A program made the position numbers and the translations under genes. The notes under the pieces are model-generated. The model did not search any database. It was not told the DNA's origin and saw only the letters and a list, made by a program, of their open reading frames with translations. Shown here in pieces: positions 1-4,314 of a stretch of 5,179 bases of DNA; position 1 is the stretch's first letter, and each line of letters opens with the position of its first letter. Origin of the DNA: Calditrichota bacterium (lineage in GTDB: Bacteria > Zixibacteria > MSB-5A5 > GN15 > FEB-12); assembly GCA_008501655.1 (NCBI GenBank), contig QQUK01000215.1, forward strand, positions 1 through 5,179, given 5' to 3'.

Positions 1-778
1 CGCTACCGCCGGACCGGCACGCCAGCGTACCGGAGACCTGATGGGCATCCTGACTAATTTGAACGACGGCGATATCCTCTTTATCGATGAAATCCACAGA
101 CTGTCGGCAACAATAGAAGAGTTCATGTACCCGGCGATGGAAGATTACAAAGTCGACTTCGTCGTGGATAAAGGTGCCTTCGCCAAAGTCATCAATGTCC
201 CCTTGAAACGATTCACCCTCGTAGGAGCAACAACCAGAGCTGGGATGCTTTCAGCACCGCTCCGTGATCGCTTTGGATTATACTACCATCTTGATTTCTA
301 TCCGGCTTCGGAATTAAAAGAGATAATCATCCGGTCAGCAAAACTTCTGGAATCAGAAATCACCGCCGAAGCCGCTGAACTTATCTCACTTCGTGCCCGT
401 GGGACACCGAGAATAGCAAACCGGTTACTGAGACGGGTACGCGATTTTGCCGATGTGAAATCGGACGGTAAAATCGAATCGGAAATCGCTACCAAAGCTC
501 TCGATGCTGAAGGTATCGATTCGCTTGGTCTCGATAATCTTGACCGGAAACTTTTGAAAATCATTATCGAATATTATAAAGGCGGTCCGGTCGGAATCGA
601 AGCATTGGCTGCAACCCTCAATGAAGAAATCGATACATTGGTTGATATGGTTGAACCATACCTGTTGAAAATCGGCTTTATTCAGCGTACCAAACGGGGA
701 AGAATGGTCTCAAACGAGGCTGTCAAACATCTTGGTCTGAAACTTTCAGACAACTCAAATCAGCAAAAACTGTTTTAA
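1..778 (+). CDS. ruvB: RuvB, Holliday junction branch migration ATPase (5' end outside window)
   Basis: RuvB is the hexameric AAA+ motor that, with RuvA, drives branch migration of Holliday junctions in recombination and repair in the cytoplasm. The reading frame starts at base 2 and stays open to the TAA at 776-778, giving 258 visible residues. By alignment from memory with the 336-residue E. coli protein, about 84 residues are missing, including the Walker A loop. Visible in order: the TAGP segment (residues 2-5), Walker B LFIDE followed by IHRL (26-34), the sensor 1 region GATTR (75-79), and LRDRFG (87-92), whose R90 corresponds to the arginine finger. Then come the RGTPRIANRLLRR sensor 2 helix (133-145) and the C-terminal winged helix beginning GGPVG and containing VEPYLLKIGF. 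The ATG at 41 is internal and not the start. No key residue is missing in the visible part. The next gene begins 151 bases downstream behind a promoter-like sequence. Confidence 0.97.
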   Translation, partial: ATAGPARQRTGDLMGILTNLNDGDILFIDEIHRLSATIEEFMYPAMEDYKVDFVVDKGAFAKVINVPLKRFTLVGATTRAGMLSAPLRDRFGLYYHLDFYPASELKEIIIRSAKLLESEITAEAAELISLRARGTPRIANRLLRRVRDFADVKSDGKIESEIATKALDAEGIDSLGLDNLDRKLLKIIIEYYKGGPVGIEALAATLNEEIDTLVDMVEPYLLKIGFIQRTKRGRMVSNEAVKHLGLKLSDNSNQQKLF

Positions 779-871
779 CAGAAACATCGTCTTTTGGGTG
801 ACACTTCAGGAAAAGCCGGTAACTGACAGATAAACAAAATGTTACGGTGTACTTATAAATTTTAATATTTG

Positions 872-900
872 CTTACAATTCATTTAAATTTTCCGATAAT
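872..900 (+). promoter_or_regulatory. Putative sigma70-type promoter for the 102-aa gene
   Basis: CTTACA (872-877, 4 of 6 matches to TTGACA) and GATAAT (895-900, 5 of 6 matches to TATAAT) are separated by 17 bases in a very AT-rich stretch. A start near 907 would give a leader of about 23 bases, enough to hold the Shine-Dalgarno sequence at 919-923. This suggests the 102-aa gene is not simply cotranscribed with ruvB. It is inferred from consensus matching only; AT-rich DNA gives such matches by chance, and TAATAT at 897-902 is an alternative -10. Confidence 0.45.
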
Positions 901-929
901 ATAAGAAACAGAAAAGGTCGGAGTTTTTT

Positions 930-1238
930 ATGTCAGAAGATGATTTAAAATTATTGATGGACTCATTAGGAGCCCAGATATTCAAAAATCAATCACTCAA
1001 AAGCAACACCCCTCAGGGTGAAGTTGTCCGGACATTGGTGCGGGAGACCTTAAAATTCCGTGACAAACTGAAAAGCGAAACCGGCTATACTATCACAGTC
1101 GATGATACACAGTGCGCTTTGCATGCCTTAGAGACTCATCTGAATAATGAAAAATTCCCTAAAGACCTGACCCCTGAACAGAAAGCACTTGCTCAGATTT
1201 TGATTGATTCAATAGTTCTCTTTAAGTACGGGTTGTAG
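930..1238 (+). CDS. Hypothetical protein, 102 aa, predicted all-helical
   Basis: I do not recognise this protein. It looks like a real gene: the ATG has a good Shine-Dalgarno sequence (CGGAG at 919-923, 6 bases before the start), a promoter-like sequence lies upstream, and the composition is that of a soluble protein. There is no signal peptide and no membrane segment. By eye it should form four helices: residues 3-25, 30-52 (rich in K and R, containing VVRTLVRETLKFRDKL), 57-74 and 81-99. It is close to charge-neutral (13 Lys/Arg, 15 Asp/Glu) and has a single Cys (C62), in the segment TQCALHALETH. The length and helical make-up would suit a small adaptor or regulator, but nothing in the sequence shows a function. 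It lies between ruvB and queA, genes that often adjoin directly. The gene ends at a TAG, followed by a repeat-bearing gap. Confidence 0.75.
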   Translation: MSEDDLKLLMDSLGAQIFKNQSLKSNTPQGEVVRTLVRETLKFRDKLKSETGYTITVDDTQCALHALETHLNNEKFPKDLTPEQKALAQILIDSIVLFKYGL

Positions 1239-1271
1239 TTTATAATTATATCCACACAGTTTAATTTGTGA

Positions 1272-1295
1272 TTTCTGAATCTTCAGATTCAGAAA
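1272..1295 (+). repeat. Palindrome 1: perfect 10-bp stem, 4-base loop
   Basis: TTTCTGAATC (1272-1281) and its exact reverse complement GATTCAGAAA (1286-1295) flank a TTCA loop (1282-1285). It begins 34 bases after the stop codon of the 102-aa gene, so its RNA could protect or end that transcript. However, the stem has few G:C pairs and no run of T follows it on the + strand, so it is not a standard intrinsic terminator. Its sequence, read on the - strand, is a variant of the palindrome just downstream. Confidence 0.8.
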
Positions 1296-1299
1296 CATA

Positions 1300-1326
1300 G
1301 CTTTTGAGTCTGAAGACTCAAAAAGC
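1300..1326 (+). repeat. Palindrome 2: GAGTC-TGAA-GACTC core stem-loop
   Basis: TTTTGAGTC (1302-1310) pairs exactly with GACTCAAAA (1315-1323) around a TGAA loop. The stem extends by two G:C pairs (1300-1301 with 1325-1326) if A1324 is bulged out, giving 11 pairs. No T-run follows on the + strand, so termination is unlikely. Its 3' arm is also the beginning of the first unit of the 28-bp tandem repeat, which ties the two structures together. Confidence 0.8.
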
Positions 1327-1370
1327 ACAAGTTGGAGCTTCAGACTCAAAAAGCAAAAGTTGGACCTTCA
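1315..1370 (+). repeat. Tandem direct repeat, two 28-bp units, 26 of 28 identical
   Basis: Unit 1 is 1315-1342 and unit 2 is 1343-1370, with no spacer. Both begin GACTCAAAAAGC and end CTTCA; they differ only at unit position 14 (C versus A) and position 23 (G versus C). Bases 1371-1391 do not continue the repeat clearly, although GAGTCTGA (1384-1391) is the reverse complement of TCAGACTC at the unit junction (1340-1347) and could close an 8-bp stem over the second unit. The near identity suggests recent duplication. I see no open reading frame or known element in it. Confidence 0.85.
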
Positions 1371-1398
1371 TCTTCAAATGAACGAGTCTGAGAATTAG

Positions 1399-1427
1399 TT
1401 GCGTATCTGCCCAAAAGTCACTATATC
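1399..1427 (+). promoter_or_regulatory. Putative queA promoter, leaderless geometry
   Basis: TATATC (1422-1427, 4 of 6 to TATAAT) ends 6 bases before the queA ATG at 1434, and TTGCGT (1399-1404, keeping TTG but only 3 of 6 to TTGACA) lies 17 bases upstream of it. Transcription starting 7 bases past the -10 would begin on the A of the ATG, which would fit the absence of any Shine-Dalgarno sequence there. The hexamers are weak on their own; the call rests mainly on the same arrangement recurring before ispD. Confidence 0.35.
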
Positions 1428-1433
1428 CAATCT

Positions 1434-2486
1434 ATGGATATCAATCTGTTTGACTATAATCTCCCCGAAGAACTGATTGCTCAGACTCCGGCTCACAATC
1501 GGGATGAATCACGCCTTTTAATCTTAGATAGAAAATCAGGTAGTACAGAAATTTCCTCATTCCAACATATCATTGATTATATCAATCCCGGCGATTGTCT
1601 GGTGGTCAATAATACCAAAGTTTTCAAAGCCCGCCTTCTTGGAAACAGGGCGACCGGCGGAGAAGTCGAAGTCTTTCTCGTCCGTCGCAAAAACGATACA
1701 CTATTCTGGGAGGCATTAGTCCAGCCATCGAGAAGGCTGAACGAGGGAGAAGAGATTTTCTTTCATAAATCTTGTCATACCGATAAACTCTCATTGCAGT
1801 TATTAAAAAACAAAGGTGAAGGGAAATGGGAGATTCAGTTTCATTCGAAGTTGTCTGAAGAAAAGATAATCGAACGGTACGGCCATGTCCCTCTCCCGCA
1901 ATATATCAAACGATCCGATGCACCTGAAGATGTCTCCCGCTATCAGACAATTTTTGCCAAAGCTGATAAAACAGGAGCGGTCGCAGCCCCGACCGCCGGA
2001 TTTCATTTTACTGATTCGATACTCGAACAGCTTATGGCAAAAAATGTGAATATCGCTGAACTGACCCTTCATGTCGGACCGGGGACTTTTAAACCGGTAT
2101 CGGTCGATGATATCAGAAATCATTCAGTTGATCCGGAGTATGCAGTTTTGAATCAGAAAACCGCAGATTTAATTAATGAGGCTAAAAAACGTGGTAATAA
2201 AATAATAGCAGTCGGGACGACATCAACGCGTACGTTAGAATCGGCTGAGGTAGACAAAAATGGGTATATAATGCCGTTTGAAAAATTTGTCGATTTGTAT
2301 ATCCAGCCGGGGTATAAATTCAAAGTTGTCGATCATCTGATAACCAATTTCCATCTGCCAAAATCATCACTGTTGATACTTGTCTCCGCATTTGCCGGAC
2401 GGGAGCAGATAATTGAAGCATACCAGAAAGCGATTGAAAACAAATTCTGTTTTTACTCTTATGGCGATGCAATGTTGATATTGTAA
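1434..2486 (+). CDS. queA: QueA, S-adenosylmethionine:tRNA ribosyltransferase-isomerase
   Basis: QueA transfers and isomerises the ribosyl part of S-adenosylmethionine onto 7-aminomethyl-7-deazaguanine at the wobble position of GUN-anticodon tRNAs, making epoxyqueuosine, the next-to-last step in queuosine synthesis. At 350 residues it matches the family (356 in E. coli) and looks complete. Recognisable segments in order: an N-terminal FDYNLPEELIAQ; NPGDCLVVNNTKVFKARL (about 51-68) leading into TGGEVEVFL; GHVPLPQYI; AVAAPTAGFHFT (182-193); TLHVGPGTFKPV; VGTTSTRTLES (260-270); TNFHLPKSSL (304-313); and the closing SYGDAMLIL (342-350). The ATG matches the family N-terminus and an in-frame stop lies 45 bases upstream (1389-1391), but there is no Shine-Dalgarno sequence near it. 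No other queuosine gene (tgt, queG) is visible. ispD follows after 39 bases. Confidence 0.97.
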   Translation: MDINLFDYNLPEELIAQTPAHNRDESRLLILDRKSGSTEISSFQHIIDYINPGDCLVVNNTKVFKARLLGNRATGGEVEVFLVRRKNDTLFWEALVQPSRRLNEGEEIFFHKSCHTDKLSLQLLKNKGEGKWEIQFHSKLSEEKIIERYGHVPLPQYIKRSDAPEDVSRYQTIFAKADKTGAVAAPTAGFHFTDSILEQLMAKNVNIAELTLHVGPGTFKPVSVDDIRNHSVDPEYAVLNQKTADLINEAKKRGNKIIAVGTTSTRTLESAEVDKNGYIMPFEKFVDLYIQPGYKFKVVDHLITNFHLPKSSLLILVSAFAGREQIIEAYQKAIENKFCFYSYGDAMLIL

Positions 2487-2519
2487 AACATTGCCAAATA
2501 TAACAATTCACCCTATATT
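2475..2519 (+). promoter_or_regulatory. Putative ispD operon promoter(s), one with leaderless geometry
   Basis: Two overlapping candidates span the end of queA and the queA-ispD gap. Candidate A is TTGCCA (2491-2496) and TATATT (2514-2519), each 5 of 6 to consensus with a 17-base spacer. Its -10 ends 6 bases before the ispD ATG at 2526, so the transcript would start at or next to the ATG. Candidate B is TTGATA (2475-2480) and TATAAC (2499-2504), also 5 of 6 each, with an 18-base spacer, giving a leader of about 15 bases with no Shine-Dalgarno sequence. Sequence alone cannot choose between them. Either would let ispD-ispF-dedA-ddl be transcribed apart from queA. Confidence 0.5.
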
Positions 2520-2525
2520 CCGAGC

Positions 2526-3218
2526 ATGAAAACAGCAGCAATTATAGTCGCCGGCGGGTCAGCATCCCGATTCGGTGGTGATGTCCCTAAACAGTTTCTT
2601 CCGCTTTGCGGGAAACCGCTTCTTTCTCAGACTATAAATAAATTCCAGAATGCCAATTCAATCGACCTGATTGTGATAGTTGTTGCTGAAGAGTATTTGC
2701 TCTATACATCTGAGAAAATAATAGACCCGTATCATTTTGACAAAGTTCTCAAAATTGTTATCGGTGGTGAGACCAGACGGCAATCTGTCTTAAACGGCCT
2801 GAATTCGCTGCCACTCTCTACTGATTTTGTAGCGATACATGATGCAGCAAGACCGCTTATCAAACCTTCAGAAATTGATAAAATCATCGAAATTGCTCAG
2901 AAAGAAAAAGCAGTAATCTTTGCTCAAAAATCTGTAGATACAATTAAGCGGATTCGGGATGATTATATTATGGCTACCCTCGACCGGAACATTCTATTTC
3001 AGGCACAGACCCCACAGGTCTTTGCCTATGATTTAATTCGCTCAGCTCATGAAGAGTTCGAGGGGGATGAATCTTCAATCACCGACGATGCCTCACTTCT
3101 GGAACAAAAAGGATTTAAAGTTAAAATCCTTGCATCTGATTCAAATAATATGAAAGTTACTACGAAAGAGGATTTTAAAATCGCAGAACTGTTACTCAGT
3201 GAGGAACTCAATGGATAA
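2526..3218 (+). CDS. ispD: IspD, 2-C-methyl-D-erythritol 4-phosphate cytidylyltransferase
   Basis: IspD joins MEP to CTP, giving CDP-methylerythritol and pyrophosphate, in the cytosolic MEP route to isoprenoids. The protein is full length at 230 residues (236 in E. coli). The nucleotide loop runs from VAGG (8-11) through R15 to PKQF (21-24); R15 and K22 align with catalytic R20 and K27 of E. coli. Then follow GGETRRQSVLNGL, HDAARP (105-110) with the metal-binding aspartate D106, VDTIKR, DR before QAQTPQVF (R154, matching E. coli R157), ITDDASLLE and NMKVTTKEDF. One mild oddity is that the second glycine of the usual GxGxR loop is alanine (A13). No Shine-Dalgarno sequence precedes the ATG; the only purines nearby (CGAG) abut it. 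The 3' end overlaps ispF by 8 bases in another frame, so this is a separate gene and not the IspDF fusion seen in some proteobacteria. Confidence 0.97.
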   Translation: MKTAAIIVAGGSASRFGGDVPKQFLPLCGKPLLSQTINKFQNANSIDLIVIVVAEEYLLYTSEKIIDPYHFDKVLKIVIGGETRRQSVLNGLNSLPLSTDFVAIHDAARPLIKPSEIDKIIEIAQKEKAVIFAQKSVDTIKRIRDDYIMATLDRNILFQAQTPQVFAYDLIRSAHEEFEGDESSITDDASLLEQKGFKVKILASDSNNMKVTTKEDFKIAELLLSEELNG

Positions 3219-3699
3219 TCTGAGAATTGGTCACGGGTTTGATGTACATAAATTTGCTCCGAATAGAGATTTGATAATCGGCGGTATAAAGATTGATTAT
3301 CCCCTTGGACTTGAAGGTCACTCTGATGCTGACGTTTTAATTCATGCAATTATGGACGCTCTTTTAGGGGCGGCTGGTCTTGGTGATATCGGTACATTCT
3401 TCCCGCCATCAGATGATACATATAAAAATGCGAACTCCCTTGAGCTTCTCAAAGAAGTCCATTATCTGCTTTCCAATGAAGGATTTTCAAAGATTATAAA
3501 CATAGATACCGTCATTATGGCTGAGGAACCAAAGATGGGGATATATATTCCTGAGATGAAAATGATGATATCAAAAGTATTGCAGCTTGATGTAAACTCA
3601 ATCGGAATTAAAGCGACGACAACTGAGAAACTTGGATTTACCGGAAGAAAAGAAGGAATTGCTGTTTCGGCAGTCTGTCTGATTAAAGCACATGGTTGA
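3211..3699 (+). CDS. ispF: IspF, 2-C-methyl-D-erythritol 2,4-cyclodiphosphate synthase
   Basis: IspF cyclises CDP-methylerythritol 2-phosphate to MEcPP with release of CMP. The enzyme is a homotrimer with zinc-containing sites at subunit interfaces. The 162 residues match the family (159 in E. coli). RIGHGFDVH (5-13) supplies D11 and H13, and GHSDADVLIHA (36-46) supplies H45; these three align with the zinc ligands D8, H10 and H42 of E. coli. GLGDIGTFFP and the signature KATTTEKLGFTGR near the C-terminus follow, then GIAVSAVCLI. I chose the ATG at 3211 over the in-frame GTG at 3199 because GAGG (3201-3204) sits 6 bases before the ATG as a Shine-Dalgarno sequence and the family start follows at once. 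The gene overlaps ispD by 8 bases and dedA by 8 bases, so translation is probably coupled. ispE, which acts between IspD and IspF, is not in the window. Confidence 0.97.
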   Translation: MDNLRIGHGFDVHKFAPNRDLIIGGIKIDYPLGLEGHSDADVLIHAIMDALLGAAGLGDIGTFFPPSDDTYKNANSLELLKEVHYLLSNEGFSKIINIDTVIMAEEPKMGIYIPEMKMMISKVLQLDVNSIGIKATTTEKLGFTGRKEGIAVSAVCLIKAHG

Positions 3700-4312
3700 T
3701 TCTCTCCCGCAAATCAATGAATGGCTTGATGTCATTTTTCAGTATGGAACTATATGGGTATACATAGTTCTTTTCGCAGCTTGTTTTATAGAAAATATAT
3801 TTCCTCCGTTTCCCGGGGATACATTTATTTTAGCAGCCGGCGTTTTAGTCGGACTTGATCGTCTTGATTTGGTTTATTCTTTACTCTGTATAATTGCAGG
3901 CGGGGTCAATTCGGTGCTGCTTATTTATCTTTTCGGGAAAAACAAAGGATATAATTTTTTCAAACGAAAAAATTATAAGATTTTTTCCTCCGAAGATATC
4001 GAAAAAAGCCGGATATATTTCAGCAAATATGGTGCATTTATTTTAATATTTTCCCGGTTTGTTGTCGGATTCCGTTCAGCTCTGGCTCTTGTAGCCGGAA
4101 TCAGCCGGTATAGTCAGATTCTCATGATTGTCTACTCGACTATTTCCTACCTGATCTTTTGTGGTCTGATTTATTATGTCGCAATTGCTTTAGTTGATAA
4201 TTTTGATACACTTTCTAAATATATCCGTACTTATAATTGGATTGTTTTCCTGGTCTTGATTATCTTCATGCTATTGTTTATACTGAACAAGTTTCGTTCA
4301 AAGAAGGGATAA
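3692..4312 (+). CDS. DedA-family membrane protein (VTT/SNARE-associated domain), putative lipid transporter
   Basis: This is an integral inner-membrane protein of 206 residues. Family marks: IEN followed by FPPFPGD (33-43), with E34 in the first membrane region, and SRFVVGFRS (121-129), with R122 and R128 spaced as the two essential arginines of E. coli DedA proteins. The family often has a proline between these arginines; here that place is V125. Hydrophobic stretches are near 19-33, 44-84 (including re-entrant-like parts), 113-137, 141-168 and 182-199, ending in a basic NKFRSKK tail that is probably cytoplasmic. DedA proteins are linked to membrane-potential maintenance, and some are implicated in flipping undecaprenyl phosphate back across the membrane. 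Placement between ispF and ddl suits that role, but which lipid this member moves cannot be read from the sequence. The start overlaps the end of ispF by 8 bases and has no strong Shine-Dalgarno sequence, so reinitiation after ispF is likely. Confidence 0.9.
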   Translation: MVDSLPQINEWLDVIFQYGTIWVYIVLFAACFIENIFPPFPGDTFILAAGVLVGLDRLDLVYSLLCIIAGGVNSVLLIYLFGKNKGYNFFKRKNYKIFSSEDIEKSRIYFSKYGAFILIFSRFVVGFRSALALVAGISRYSQILMIVYSTISYLIFCGLIYYVAIALVDNFDTLSKYIRTYNWIVFLVLIIFMLLFILNKFRSKKG

Positions 4313-4314
4313 AA

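Noticed and set aside
770..781. CTGTT/AACAG inverted repeat around the ruvB stop codon
   Set aside because: The loop would be only 2 bases and the stem 5 pairs; this is expected by chance.
816..847. Possible hairpin after ruvB (GTAAC 819-823 with GTTAC 841-845, plus CC/GG with one bulge)
   Set aside because: The stem is about 7 pairs with a bulge and a 17-base loop, and no T-run follows. It is too weak to call as a terminator or riboswitch.
1272..1326. Intrinsic terminator for the 102-aa gene
   Set aside because: The stems are clear, but neither is followed by a T-run on the + strand and both are poor in G:C pairs. They are recorded as palindromic repeats instead.
1272..1391. CRISPR array
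   Set aside because: There are only two units, directly abutting, with no unique spacers between them and no cas genes in the window.
1239..1433. preQ1-type riboswitch before queA
   Set aside because: I see no compact preQ1 aptamer pattern (a short G:C stem followed by an A-rich tail that pairs back near the start codon). The gap holds palindromes and a tandem repeat, and the likely transcript start lies downstream of them.
1803..2123. Open frame of 106 codons on the - strand inside queA (and shorter ones at 298-564, 2320-2541, 3047-3349, 4278-4484)
   Set aside because: All lie opposite well-supported genes, and their translations are low in recognisable structure. They are shadows of the + strand genes.
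3199..3210. GTG at 3199 as the ispF start
   Set aside because: It would add four residues not seen in the family, and the GAGG Shine-Dalgarno sequence overlaps it while serving the ATG at 3211.
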